The position numbers and the translations under genes were made by a program. The notes under the pieces were generated by a model that saw only the letters and a list, made by a program, of their open reading frames with translations, ran no database searches and had not been told where the DNA came from. Of a stretch of 63,564 nucleotides of DNA, positions 51,042-60,109 are shown in pieces. The stretch's first letter is position 1; each line of letters begins with the position of its first letter. The DNA lies in assembly GCA_964345635.1 (NCBI GenBank), contig CAYFRM010000040.1, forward strand, positions 1 through 63,564, read 5' to 3'. The DNA comes from WVXT01 sp964345635. GTDB lineage: Bacteria > UBA6262 > WVXT01.

Positions 51042-51839
51042 CTACAAAATTTGAAGAAACAAAACAATAAGTCCTAACGTCAGGCAATAATAAGCAAAAT
51101 AGCGAAGTCTGCTTTTTTGCACAACCCTCAGCACTACCGTGAGTGACCAGTATCCGGAAAAAAGAGCGGCAATTCCTCCCACTATATAAAAGAGCAGCGT
51201 GGAGAAATTAACCATGGGAAAAGCACCGGGCAGTTCAATTAGAGTGGCTCCCAAAATTGCCGGCAACGCAAGAAAAAAGGAATATTTTACTGCCCACTTC
51301 CGTTCCAGCCCACAAAATAGCCCAAAGATAATAGTCGCACCCGAGCGCGAGATACCGGGCAAGATCGCCGCAGCCTGAGCTATGCCGATTATCAATGCCT
51401 CTACTATTCCTGTCTCCCGGATACCCTTGTGAGTATTTCTTATCCGGTCACCGGAGTACAGAAGCATTCCGGTCAATATGAGAAACAGGCTCACCAGTAT
51501 GATATTGGAAAAAATAGGTTCTATTCTATCTTTAAGGAAAATTCCCGGAACAGCCACAGGCAACGAACCGACAACCAGAAGAAAAAGAATTCGTGCGGAA
51601 GGATTGGTCTTTGCTCCCTTGATACTTCGCAAACCCTTCAGTATTTCCCATAAATCTTTTCTGAAAAAGAGAATGATTGCCAAAAGGGTGGCCAGGTGCA
51701 GAAACACAGTGAAGGAAAGTTGTGGTTTGTCTATGTTTAGATACTTCTGAAAATACGTCAGGTGTGCGCTACTGGAGACAGGCAAAAATTCCGTCAGACC
51801 CTGAACTAACCCGAGGATAACAGCCCTCGCCAGATTCAT
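51042..51839 (-). CDS. uppP: undecaprenyl-diphosphatase
   Basis: 265 residues from ATG 51839, because GGAAGG stands 6 nt before it and directly against the ATG two codons upstream. A polytopic membrane protein of the BacA/UppP family: LGLVQGLTEFLPVSSSAHL near the N-terminus and LPGISRSGATI in the second half, the two catalytic loops. It recycles undecaprenyl pyrophosphate for peptidoglycan and other polymers. The gap to ftsK is 167 nt. Confidence 0.95.
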   Translation of the reverse strand: MNLARAVILGLVQGLTEFLPVSSSAHLTYFQKYLNIDKPQLSFTVFLHLATLLAIILFFRKDLWEILKGLRSIKGAKTNPSARILFLLVVGSLPVAVPGIFLKDRIEPIFSNIILVSLFLILTGMLLYSGDRIRNTHKGIRETGIVEALIIGIAQAAAILPGISRSGATIIFGLFCGLERKWAVKYSFFLALPAILGATLIELPGAFPMVNFSTLLFYIVGGIAALFSGYWSLTVVLRVVQKSRLRYFAYYCLTLGLIVLFLQIL

Positions 51840-51932
51840 TTTCATCCTTCCCGGTGGGAATAGTTATTTTGTTTTCGCCGTAGAAAAAAAGGAGGCGATT
51901 GAGGGAAAGCATACAGAGAAGAGTGGTAAACA

Positions 51933-52130
51933 TCAGTTGAGCCCTACGCGGTAATCTTTCGTTTCCTTCTTGATATATATCTTCTCCTCTCGCATTAACC
52001 ATCCCAATGCTAAGTAGAGTAAGCTGTTAGGTACGCCCAGCTTGGTCTTCAATACCAGAACCGGAACTTCGCCTCTGGCGTTCAAAAAATTCCAGATTTT
52101 TCCCGCAAGGAGCCCAATCTGTTCACTCAT
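51933..52130 (-). CDS. DUF2582 winged-helix protein
   Basis: 65 residues that are entirely one winged-helix domain (GKIWNFLNARGEVPVLVLKTKLGVPNSLLYLALGWLMREEKI pattern in three helices and a wing). It matches the DUF2582 family of small wHTH proteins. DNA binding is likely, the target unknown. GGAG overlaps the accB stop and the spacing is about 10 nt, so it is cotranslated after accB. Confidence 0.8.
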   Translation of the reverse strand: MSEQIGLLAGKIWNFLNARGEVPVLVLKTKLGVPNSLLYLALGWLMREEKIYIKKETKDYRVGLN

Positions 52131-52136
52131 TTAAGT

Positions 52137-52625
52137 TTACTCCGTTATAGGCAATGCTAAGAACAATGGCTCGTCCGCCTGAACGTTATCCCTATTAGAA
52201 ACTAATACTTTAAGTATTTTACATGACGTTTCTGCCTGAATTTCGTTCATCAGCTTCATCGCTTCCACGATGCAAACCGTCTCACCAGCGGTAACTGTAT
52301 CGCCTGCTTCCACGAAAGGCGGGGCTCCCGGTGCGGGAGAGGTATAAAAGACGCCCACGATCGGCGATCTTATGAGAATCGTATTCTGCTCAATTTGTTT
52401 TGCGGGAGCGGAAAGTTCCTTTTCTAATACCTTACTTCGCGACTCCTTTCCCCGACGGCGGAAGGAGACGCCGGAGCCAAATTCCCGTTTTATTATGACT
52501 TTAAATTCTTTCTCTTCCCAATTCAGTTCACTGAGGTCCTGGTGAACCATAAAATTATAAATTCGGAAAAGCTGAGAAAGATCACTGGAACCGTTCCCTT
52601 TTTTCCTCAGTTTATTTTTACTCAT
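52137..52625 (-). CDS. accB: biotin carboxyl carrier protein
   Basis: 162 residues. A charged N-terminal half precedes the biotinyl domain, which begins near residue 85, with the biotin lysine in EAMKLMNEI. A thumb-like segment (TSPAPGAPPFVEAGD) marks it as the acetyl-CoA carboxylase type. No accC, accA or accD is nearby. The ATG overlaps the pnp stop by 4 nt. Confidence 0.92.
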   Translation of the reverse strand: MSKNKLRKKGNGSSDLSQLFRIYNFMVHQDLSELNWEEKEFKVIIKREFGSGVSFRRRGKESRSKVLEKELSAPAKQIEQNTILIRSPIVGVFYTSPAPGAPPFVEAGDTVTAGETVCIVEAMKLMNEIQAETSCKILKVLVSNRDNVQADEPLFLALPITE

Positions 52626-54814
52626 CCAATATCTTTCCTCCCCTTCCCCCCGGGAAATTCTTTCTCCCTTAATACAGCCTTATGGCTGAGATTGATCCTA
52701 CCCTCGTGGTCAATTTCCATGCATTTCACCAGAATTTCCTGGCCTTCTTTTACAACATCGCTTACCTTGTTGATGCGCCTCTCAGCTAACTGAGAGATAT
52801 GCACCAGTCCTTCCTTTCCCGGTAAAACTTCCACGAAGGCGCCGAAATCCTTGATGCGGGTTACTCTACCCTTGTATATTTTCCCCACTTCCACGTCGGC
52901 AGTAAGGTATTCCACCATTTCCTTGGCGGCGTTGGCGGATTCCTGAGTATCCGCGGTAATAGCGATCACACCGTCATGTCCTATATCCAATTTGGCTCCT
53001 GTCTCATTCTGAATCTTGTTAACTATTTTACCTCCCGGTCCAATTACTTCTCTGATTTTCTCGGGATTAATTTCTACTATCAAAATCTTGGGCGCCAATG
53101 CCGAGATTTCTTTACGAGGAGCTTCTATTTCTTCGCGCATCTTGTCCAGAATGAACAAACGCGCTTTTCTCGATTGTACCAAAGCTGTGGCCATAATCTG
53201 CGGCGTAATCTGGTCGGTCTTAACATCCAACTGCACCGCAGTAATGCCTTTTCTGGTACCGGCAACCTTAAGATCCATATCGCCAAAAAAATCTTCCATG
53301 CCAATTATATCGGTTAACAGGATAGCCCCCTCCCCTTCTTTGACCAGACCCATTGCAACTCCCGCTACAGGCGCGGTAATGGGTACTCCCGCATCCATTA
53401 GAGACAGTGTCCCCCCGCAAACGGAAGCCATGGAAGAAGAACCATTGGATTCTAAAATATCGGCGACAATTCTTATGGTATAAGGGAATTCTTCCTCAGG
53501 AGGTAAAACCGCAGATAACGCCGTCTCGGCCAGCACCCCGTGTCCGATCTCCCGTCGCCCGGGACCCCGCGCGGGCCTCACCTCTCCCGTGCTGAAAGGA
53601 GGAAAATTATAGTGGAGCATAAATCTTTTCTTATATTCTCTCTCCAATTCGTCCATAACTTGCATATCCTGAGACGTGCCCAGCGTAGTGGTAACCAAAG
53701 CTTGCGTCTGTCCCCGGGTAAACAAGCCGGAACCATGAGTTCGTGGCAAAACGCCTACAGCACAGGTGACGGGACGGACTTCGTCAATTTTCCGTCCATC
53801 TACTCGTTTATTCTCTTTCAGGGCCAGGCGCCTCAAATAATTACGCTGCACCTGGTCAATGGTATCTCTGATAACGCTTTCTTGTTCAGGATAGTCCTGG
53901 GAAAACTCATCAATACTCCGGGAAGTAATTTCATTAATTCTCTTCTCTCTTTCAAGTTTGTCGCTGACCCTCAGCGCTTCTTCTGTCTTTTCCTGACAGA
54001 ACCTAACAAGCCGCGTCGCCAGTTCCAAATCTGCAACAACCGCTTTCTTCTCGGAATAGGGAAGAAGGCGATAGAACTCTTTCTCCACTTCCTCGTTTTT
54101 CGAGGTCTCCCCTCTTCCCGCCTCTTCCATTTTGGGCTTCCCAAATTGCGTTATTAATTTTTCTTGTAAATTTATTATCTCTATTATGACTTTATGACCC
54201 AGTTTGATCGCTTCTTGCAAGACTTCTTCCGGTACTTCCTTTGCCCCGCCTTCCAGCATGGTTACCGTATTCCGGGTGCCGGCAACCACCAGATTGAGGC
54301 TACTCTCTTCCAATTGAGCAAAGGTGGGATTAATGATAAACTTTTCCCCCACCCTGCCCACCCTCACTGCCCCAATAGGACCGGCAAAAGGTACAACCGA
54401 AAGACTCACGGCACAACTTGCGCCGATAATAGAAGGAATATCGGCATCGTTTTCCTGGTCGGAAGACAAGACGGTAATCATTACCTGAACTTCATTCAGA
54501 AAGTTCTTGTCAAAAAGAGGTCTTAAAGGTCTGTCCACCAGTCGGGAGGTTACCACCTCGTTCTCGCGTGGCCTTCCTTCTCTCTTGAAAAATCCTCCGG
54601 GAATTTTTCCCGCGGCATAAGTTCTTTCCCTGTAATCTACCGTGAGCGGAAAGAAGCTTTCTTCTTCTTTTGGCTCAGGCGCTACCGTGGCAGTGGCTAA
54701 AACAACGGTCTCTCCATATCTCACCAGTGCCGAACCAGCAGCCTGTTTTGCCAGGTTTCCTGTCTCTATGATCAATAGTCGCTCGGCGATTTCCCCTTCT
54801 ACTTTTCCAGGCAT
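52622..54814 (-). CDS. pnp: polyribonucleotide nucleotidyltransferase (PNPase)
   Basis: 730 residues. Two RNase PH-like halves (first with LATATVAPEPKEE and PGGFFKREGRP, second with FSTGEVRPARGPGRREIGHG) flank a helical linker. KH (REVIGPGGKIVNKI) and S1 (GKIYKGRVTRIKDFGAFVEV) domains follow at the C-terminus. It degrades RNA 3' to 5' by phosphorolysis. AAAGGA precedes the ATG. rpsO-pnp is the classical gene pair. Confidence 0.97.
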   Translation of the reverse strand: MPGKVEGEIAERLLIIETGNLAKQAAGSALVRYGETVVLATATVAPEPKEEESFFPLTVDYRERTYAAGKIPGGFFKREGRPRENEVVTSRLVDRPLRPLFDKNFLNEVQVMITVLSSDQENDADIPSIIGASCAVSLSVVPFAGPIGAVRVGRVGEKFIINPTFAQLEESSLNLVVAGTRNTVTMLEGGAKEVPEEVLQEAIKLGHKVIIEIINLQEKLITQFGKPKMEEAGRGETSKNEEVEKEFYRLLPYSEKKAVVADLELATRLVRFCQEKTEEALRVSDKLEREKRINEITSRSIDEFSQDYPEQESVIRDTIDQVQRNYLRRLALKENKRVDGRKIDEVRPVTCAVGVLPRTHGSGLFTRGQTQALVTTTLGTSQDMQVMDELEREYKKRFMLHYNFPPFSTGEVRPARGPGRREIGHGVLAETALSAVLPPEEEFPYTIRIVADILESNGSSSMASVCGGTLSLMDAGVPITAPVAGVAMGLVKEGEGAILLTDIIGMEDFFGDMDLKVAGTRKGITAVQLDVKTDQITPQIMATALVQSRKARLFILDKMREEIEAPRKEISALAPKILIVEINPEKIREVIGPGGKIVNKIQNETGAKLDIGHDGVIAITADTQESANAAKEMVEYLTADVEVGKIYKGRVTRIKDFGAFVEVLPGKEGLVHISQLAERRINKVSDVVKEGQEILVKCMEIDHEGRINLSHKAVLREKEFPGGKGRKDIG

Positions 54815-54837
54815 AGTCGGTCCTTTCTTTAAATATT

Positions 54838-55107
54838 CTATTTTCTCAACTTTAGCTTGTCTATAATTTCTTTATATTTCTTCAAATCGTGAAGCTTCAG
54901 GTAGTTTAATAATTTCCTTCTCTTCCCCACAAGTTTTAAAAGACCCTGCCGGGAATGGTGGTCTCTGATGTGAGTTTTGAAATGGTCCGTTAAAGCATTA
55001 ATCCTCTCAGTCATTAAAGCAATCTGAACTGTTGCAGAACCGGAATCTTTTTCGTGCACGCGGAATTCTTTTACGATATCTTTCTTCTTGTTACCTGTTA
55101 ATTTCAT
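54838..55107 (-). CDS. rpsO: 30S ribosomal protein S15
   Basis: 89 residues from ATG 55107 with AAAGGAG upstream, exactly the usual length; six more codons upstream are not needed. Conserved HEKDSGSATVQIALMTERI and HxxDHHSRxGL blocks are present. It binds 16S rRNA helices 20-22. Followed by pnp after 23 nt. Confidence 0.97.
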   Translation of the reverse strand: MKLTGNKKKDIVKEFRVHEKDSGSATVQIALMTERINALTDHFKTHIRDHHSRQGLLKLVGKRRKLLNYLKLHDLKKYKEIIDKLKLRK

Positions 55108-55153
55108 TTTTTTCTCCTTTCCCAAAGGTTATTCTGACTATTTTCCTGTTTTA

Positions 55154-56473
55154 CTAAAACAAACAGGTCCGATTACGTCCTTCTTTTTTGGCCCGATAAA
55201 GAGCCTCGTCCGCCTTCTTGATTAAATCAGTCCTCAAAACGGCATCATCGGGATAGGAAGCAACTCCCAGACTTATAGTCATTTTTGCCCCAACTTCTCC
55301 AAAAGTCTGCTCGCTTAGTGTCTTCCTTACTCTTTCTGCGGCAAAAGAGGCTCCTGCTTTGTTAGTTTCCGGAAGAATCACGGCAAATTCTTCGCCACCA
55401 TACCTGGCTACGAAGTCCGTTTCTCTTAAAGAACTCTTCAGAATTTGCGCTATCTTCCTCAGTAAGGAATCTCCTTCTAAATGTCCGTAACTATCGTTAA
55501 ATTTCTTAAAATGGTCAAGATCAATCATAATCAACGAAAGGTTCAGGTCGTACCTCTGGGCACGTTTTACCTCCAGTTCCAGTTGCTCATGAAAATGCCT
55601 ATGGTTGTATAGTCCTGTTAAACCATCGGTCATAGACAGATGTTGCGTAGACTTATACAGCATAGTGTTTTCGATGGCCTGAGATGAATATTTGGCAAAA
55701 GTAGAAAACAATCTTTTATCTTCGTCCGGAAACTGGTGACTCTTTTTCTTGCTATGTAAAGTCATAAGCCCGATCAACTTCTCTTCTCTTCCCGTCAAGG
55801 GAACGCACATTCCCGTCTCTATCTCCGGAATACCCTCAAAGTTTTCCGGGAGGGACTCGCCTTTTTCTCTGTCAATTATGGGCTGAGGCAATTTTTGTTG
55901 CTTCCATAATTGCATCTTCTCTTTTCCCTTTTCCTTAATTATCTCGATTATCTTCTCATCCAGACCCCATGCTGTCCTCAGCGACAATTGTTTGCTCTTC
56001 TCATCAAAAATGAAAAGGGAACCGGCATCCGCCTTGGTACCTTTGATACAGGAATTCATAATTAAAATATACAGCTCTTCCAATCCTATAGAAGGATCCG
56101 TACCCTGACTGAGCCGTTCAAATTCAGCCAAGGCCTTCTTTTCTCTAAGCCGGTCCCAAAGAAGGCTTGTTACAGGACCTTTCATTACTTCGATATTTGA
56201 AGATTGGCCTATTTTCTGGAGTTGTTTATTTATTTCCGGATCGTCACTCAGGTTCAGGATAGCGTCTACTTTCTTCTCTTTAAGCAAATCGCGAAAATCT
56301 CTCGCCGTAGGAATTCCCAGTTTCCTGGCTAATTCTATTCTATCGGGGTTTTGACTCTGATCAGCAATACCCACAATTCGCAATTGCTCGTCTTCGTGCA
56401 AAGTCTCGATAATTGCTATCCCTCTTCTCCCTCCACCGATGATTATGATGCTTTTTTTCTTTCCCTTATTCAT
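55154..56473 (-). CDS. Rossmann-GAF-GGDEF diguanylate cyclase
   Basis: 439 residues with three parts. An N-terminal nucleotide-binding fold (IIIIGGGRRGIA at 9-20, then a DQS acidic end of strand two) resembles GFO/IDH or CoA-binding folds. A GAF domain follows at about 128-270. A GGDEF domain has active site GGEEF at 359-363 and a complete inhibitory I-site RETD at 350-353, so cyclase activity and product inhibition are expected. The N-terminal domain could sense NAD(H) or a sugar nucleotide. It has its own perfect promoter inside ribF and lies upstream of rpsO. Confidence 0.9.
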   Translation of the reverse strand: MNKGKKKSIIIIGGGRRGIAIIETLHEDEQLRIVGIADQSQNPDRIELARKLGIPTARDFRDLLKEKKVDAILNLSDDPEINKQLQKIGQSSNIEVMKGPVTSLLWDRLREKKALAEFERLSQGTDPSIGLEELYILIMNSCIKGTKADAGSLFIFDEKSKQLSLRTAWGLDEKIIEIIKEKGKEKMQLWKQQKLPQPIIDREKGESLPENFEGIPEIETGMCVPLTGREEKLIGLMTLHSKKKSHQFPDEDKRLFSTFAKYSSQAIENTMLYKSTQHLSMTDGLTGLYNHRHFHEQLELEVKRAQRYDLNLSLIMIDLDHFKKFNDSYGHLEGDSLLRKIAQILKSSLRETDFVARYGGEEFAVILPETNKAGASFAAERVRKTLSEQTFGEVGAKMTISLGVASYPDDAVLRTDLIKKADEALYRAKKEGRNRTCLF

Positions 56474-56481
56474 TAAACCAA

Positions 56482-56510
56482 ATTATACCATTCTAATCCG
56501 TCTTTGTCAA
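56482..56510 (-). promoter_or_regulatory. perfect consensus sigma70 promoter, leaderless layout
   Basis: On the minus strand -35 TTGACA (56510-56505), a 17-nt spacer and -10 TATAAT (56487-56482): all 12 bases match consensus. The -35 overlaps the last codons of ribF. Only 8 nt separate the -10 from the ATG at 56473, so the transcript should begin at or within two bases of the start codon. Confidence 0.9.
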
Positions 56511-57482
56511 ACTTCCTGAAACTGACCTGAGCTTTCTTGCAAATTGGATATCTCTCTTTATTCGCTCTATCAACTTCTCCGGAGTAGGGAATCTCATTTC
56601 CTCTCTTATTTTCCTCACAAGAAAGACTTCCAGCTTTTTCCGGTAAAGATTCCCTTGGAAATTGAAAACATATACTTCCACCACAGGTTGAGCATATTTT
56701 CTCTTTACTTTTCTGGCAGGAAATTGCCCTCCCGGCGAAAACGTGGGGCGCGTCCCGATATTAGCAACTCCCGTCTCCTCTTTTCCTGCAAACCGGACGG
56801 CAACGACATATACTCCCTGAGGCAAAATGACATTCCCCGAAATATCCAAATTTGCCGTGGGAAAAGATAGCCCCTTCCCTCTTCCGCTGCCTTTTTTCAC
56901 CGTCCCGCTAATAGCGTAATATCTTCCCAGGAGATGATTTGCTGTCTCTATTTTACCCTGCCAGAGCAATTGACGAATCTTACTGGAGCTTACTTTAGCA
57001 TTACCTATTTTGAGTTCGGCGACGGTATTTACTGAAAAACCATATTTACGTCCCAGTCTCTTAAGTAATGTCACATTCCCCAGGCGGTTTTTTCCAAAAC
57101 GGAAACCAGGACCCACCACCACCCTCGCTGCACCTATCTTTTGATAAATGACTTTTCTTATGAACTCTTCCGGCTGCAACCGGGCAAAGCGGCGATTGAA
57201 GCGCATAACCAGCAACGCATCGACGCCCAGGTTTCTGATTATTTCTTCTTTTTGTTTCAGAGTTGTAATTAATCCGAATTTCTTTCTTTCCTTTCCTATT
57301 ACTTCCCGGGGAAGCGGCCAGAAAGTCGCCACAATTGACCTTTTGCCTTGCTTGCTGCCCAGATCCCTCGCCGCCATGATAACCTTCTGATGGCCAATAT
57401 GGACTCCGTCAAATGTTCCCAGGGCGACCACGCTACTCCTGAACTTCCTCCTTAATCTGGATAGTCCTTTTATGACTTCCAT
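56493..57482 (-). CDS. ribF: bifunctional riboflavin kinase/FAD synthetase
   Basis: 329 residues from ATG 57482; a longer frame would overlap truB. The FAD synthetase domain is first (ALGTFDGVHIGHQKVI at about 21-36, VVVGPGFRFG, SSSKIRQLL). The flavokinase domain follows (GRGKGLSFPTANL, GVANIGTRPTF, VFNFQGNLY). It makes FMN and FAD from riboflavin. It starts just after the truB stop. Confidence 0.95.
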   Translation of the reverse strand: MEVIKGLSRLRRKFRSSVVALGTFDGVHIGHQKVIMAARDLGSKQGKRSIVATFWPLPREVIGKERKKFGLITTLKQKEEIIRNLGVDALLVMRFNRRFARLQPEEFIRKVIYQKIGAARVVVGPGFRFGKNRLGNVTLLKRLGRKYGFSVNTVAELKIGNAKVSSSKIRQLLWQGKIETANHLLGRYYAISGTVKKGSGRGKGLSFPTANLDISGNVILPQGVYVVAVRFAGKEETGVANIGTRPTFSPGGQFPARKVKRKYAQPVVEVYVFNFQGNLYRKKLEVFLVRKIREEMRFPTPEKLIERIKRDIQFARKLRSVSGSLTKTD

Positions 57483-57486
57483 TTTC

Positions 57487-58404
57487 TCATATCCGCCGAC
57501 CGAACACTCGCAATAATTTGAATTCTCTCTCTCCGCACGCAAGTTCTCCTTTAGCCAGCGCTATCAAATTTCCCTCTTCATCGGATACTTTGAATGTTCC
57601 CCCGGTATCAATAATTTCCGAAGAAGACAAATGAACATTTATGATCTCTGAATTCTTTATCTGCCTCCCCATTCTAATTCCCTGACCCATTCCCCGGGTG
57701 ACTACAACGTCGGGCAAGTCAGATAATGCTTTGGATATAGATTGGATTTTCTGATGAAACAACTCTTTTCTCTCCCAGGAAACAGCATCGCTCAATTTGA
57801 AGTTACCTATCCGCACCCGCACCAGATGCGACATATGAGCTCCGCAACCCAATGCCTCGCCCATATCATGGCATAAAGTGCGCACGTAAGTACCGGAAGA
57901 GCAGACGGTGCGAAACTTGACTTCGGGCATATCGTAAGACAGGAGTTCCAATTTTTTGACCTCCACTTTCTGAGGAGTTCGTGCGATTACATTTCCCTGG
58001 CGAAAGAGCTGGTACAATCTCTTCCCGCGGTATCTTTTGGCTGAGACCATGGGAGGAACCTGTTCCTGCGTTCCCAAAAACTTGGTAAAAACCTCGTTTA
58101 ACTCTCTTAATTCTACTTTCGGTTGGGTCTTTCTCAAAATCTCTCCCTGTTCATCCTGTGTGGTGGTACTAATTCCCAAAACCATCGTAGCTTCGTATTC
58201 CTTCTCCAGTCTCATCAAGTACGCGGAGATTTTGGTTGCCTCTCCCAAAAGGATAAGAAGAACTCCTTGTGCCTGGGGGTCGAGCGTTCCCGCGTGGCCT
58301 GCTTTTTTCGCCGCAAGGAGCGCTTTCACTTCCTGAACCACAGCAAAAGAAGTCAAGCCTTTTGGCTTAGCAACGTTTAGAATGCCGTTCTTTGGCCGTT
58401 CCAG
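57487..58404 (-). CDS. truB: tRNA pseudouridine-55 synthase, non-AUG start
   Basis: The catalytic block GHAGTLDPQAQG and the family C-terminus are complete. The family N-terminus (NGILNVAKPKGLTSF) is encoded, but no ATG, GTG or TTG lies upstream of it before an in-frame stop at 58413-58411. AGGAGG at 58419-58414 has 9 nt to CTG 58404 and 6 nt to ATA 58407. I use CTG, giving 305 residues; the first standard start, TTG 58356, would delete the conserved KPKG segment. It overlaps nrnA by 38 nt. Confidence 0.9.
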   Translation of the reverse strand: MERPKNGILNVAKPKGLTSFAVVQEVKALLAAKKAGHAGTLDPQAQGVLLILLGEATKISAYLMRLEKEYEATMVLGISTTTQDEQGEILRKTQPKVELRELNEVFTKFLGTQEQVPPMVSAKRYRGKRLYQLFRQGNVIARTPQKVEVKKLELLSYDMPEVKFRTVCSSGTYVRTLCHDMGEALGCGAHMSHLVRVRIGNFKLSDAVSWERKELFHQKIQSISKALSDLPDVVVTRGMGQGIRMGRQIKNSEIINVHLSSSEIIDTGGTFKVSDEEGNLIALAKGELACGEREFKLLRVFGRRI

Positions 58405-59398
58405 TATTATTTACCTCCTGAGAAACTGCTTTTAGAATTCTTCGTTTAACTTCTTCCACAGTTCCCCGCATTGTGCACCCGGCGGCATTCCTGTGACCGC
58501 CTCCGCCAAATAGCCTGGCAATCTTACTCACGTCTATCCTTCCCTTGGAACGAAAACTAACTCTGAACTGGTCGCCTACATTGGTTTCCCGGAAAAGTAC
58601 TCCCGCCTCCACCCCTTTCACATCTCGGGCGAAGTTGACGAATCCCTCGGTCTCCTCTTCTCCGGCGCCGGTTTCTTTATACATTTCTTGCGTAATCGTA
58701 AGGTGAGCAATTTTCCCGCCAGCGGTTATTTCCAATGTACCTAAAGTTGACGACAATAGTCTTAATCCGGGTCCACTCCTTGACTCGTAAATCCTCTGAC
58801 TAACTACTTGCGGTGAGATACCCTCCTTTATTAGTTCAGCGACAATTTCATGGCAACGGGGCGTAGTGTTTGCTTCCTGAAATCTCCCCGTATCGGTGAG
58901 GATGCCCACATAAAGAGCAAGTACTTCCTCTTTAGTTATTTCCCGATGAGACTGTTTGAATAAATCGTAAAGTTCCTCAGCAACAGATGAGGCCTGGGGT
59001 TGAACGTAATTGTAATCCCCGAATAGTTCGCAGCCCAGGTGATGGTCCATATTAATTATGGTTTTCACTCTATTTTTGAGGTCTATTATGTCTCCTATTC
59101 TCTGCAAGTCACCGCAATCTAAAATAAAGGCTACGTCAAAATTCCTTTCTACTTTTTCCACGACGTGAATATCGCTACTATCGGGCAAGAACCGGTAAAC
59201 TGCCGGAACCGGGTCTCGATTTGCGATGTACACATCCTTGCCCAATCGCTTCAAGAATGAGCTAAGAGCTAACTGTGCACCTATCGAGTCCCCGTCTGGC
59301 CTCATGTGAGAAGAGATAAAAAATGTACGGTTTCCCCGGATAATTTTCAGAATCTTATCAATTATCTTCTTTTCTTCTCTCCCGATTTTCTTCGGCAT
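58367..59398 (-). CDS. nrnA: DHH oligoribonuclease/pAp phosphatase
   Basis: 343 residues. DHH phosphoesterase domain: SSHMRPDGDSIGAQLAL near 29-45, CGD, and DHH in NMDHHLGCELF. DHHA1 domain: FGGGGHRNAAG near the C-terminus. It trims 2-5 nt RNAs and hydrolyses pAp. It is the usual neighbour of rbfA and truB. The ATG lies 41 nt inside rbfA. Confidence 0.93.
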   Translation of the reverse strand: MPKKIGREEKKIIDKILKIIRGNRTFFISSHMRPDGDSIGAQLALSSFLKRLGKDVYIANRDPVPAVYRFLPDSSDIHVVEKVERNFDVAFILDCGDLQRIGDIIDLKNRVKTIINMDHHLGCELFGDYNYVQPQASSVAEELYDLFKQSHREITKEEVLALYVGILTDTGRFQEANTTPRCHEIVAELIKEGISPQVVSQRIYESRSGPGLRLLSSTLGTLEITAGGKIAHLTITQEMYKETGAGEEETEGFVNFARDVKGVEAGVLFRETNVGDQFRVSFRSKGRIDVSKIARLFGGGGHRNAAGCTMRGTVEEVKRRILKAVSQEVNNTGTAKERHSKRC

Positions 59399-59759
59399 TA
59401 TCTTTCTCTCGGTGGATTCTGTTAATCAACTCTTCGATGCGAGCCGCCCTCTCAATTGTTTCGTCATAATAGAAAACAATTTCCGGAGTATACCTTAGCC
59501 TGATTCTCTGGCCGATGTGATAACGTATAAAAGGCGTCATCTTTCGCAGTAATTTTTCCGTGGTTACCTTTTCCTCATCCGAGCCGTAGACCGTAAAATA
59601 GACTTTGGCATGCTGTAAGTCATCGGTAACTTTGACTTCGGTTATCGTAACAAAACCCATCTGGGGATTTTTTATCCGCTTTTGCAGGATTGCACTAATC
59701 TCTTTTTGGATTAAGTGAGCTACTCTTTTTGGTCTTTTAAGAGGCATTTTTCCAACCAT
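59358..59759 (-). CDS. rbfA: ribosome-binding factor A
   Basis: 133 residues with the RbfA core RPKRVAHLIQKEISAIL, GFVTITEVKVTDDLQHAKVYFTV-like block and RLRYTPEIVFYYDETIE. It is a cold-shock and 30S maturation factor. A start at ATG 59747, four codons downstream, is almost equally good. The C-terminal tail is charged and overlaps nrnA by 41 nt. Confidence 0.94.
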   Translation of the reverse strand: MVGKMPLKRPKRVAHLIQKEISAILQKRIKNPQMGFVTITEVKVTDDLQHAKVYFTVYGSDEEKVTTEKLLRKMTPFIRYHIGQRIRLRYTPEIVFYYDETIERAARIEELINRIHREKDNAEENRERRKEDN

Positions 59760-59793
59760 TGAGGGAGAGCGTCAACGCGAGGAGAAGAGGGAC

Positions 59794-60084
59794 TCAGTGG
59801 TTTTCTATTACAAAATCATGCTCGATAATTTCTACTTTCTTCGCTTCCCGAATAAATTCGATTATTTTGTCACTTATTGATTGTGCTTGTTTCCTGTCGG
59901 AACAAACTAACGCAATTCCCAAAGTGGCGCGGTGCCATAAATCCTGGCTATCCACTTCGGAGATGGAAACGTTAAACCTGGCCCTCACTCTATCCTTAAG
60001 ACTCTTAACCACCCTTCTCTTCTCTTTGAGAGAATTCGGCTTTTCCAGAAGATAGAGAGTAATACGCCCTAAACCAGAAACCAT
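59794..60084 (-). CDS. DUF503 family protein
   Basis: 96 residues from ATG 60084: SLKEKRRVVKSLKDRVRARFNVS and VDSQDLWHRATLGIA are the DUF503 signatures. This small alpha/beta protein of unknown role always lies between infB and rbfA. An upstream open frame reaches into the palindromic element and is not family-like. GAGGAG stands directly against the ATG, an unusually short spacing. Confidence 0.9.
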   Translation of the reverse strand: MVSGLGRITLYLLEKPNSLKEKRRVVKSLKDRVRARFNVSISEVDSQDLWHRATLGIALVCSDRKQAQSISDKIIEFIREAKKVEIIEHDFVIENH

Positions 60085-60109
60085 CTCCTCATCCGCTATT
60101 AGTAAATCT

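Noticed and set aside
50902..51087. 61-residue minus-strand frame between ftsK and uppP
   Set aside because: It overlaps the uppP 3' end, its own end overlaps the ftsK promoter, and no ribosome-binding site or family is recognised.
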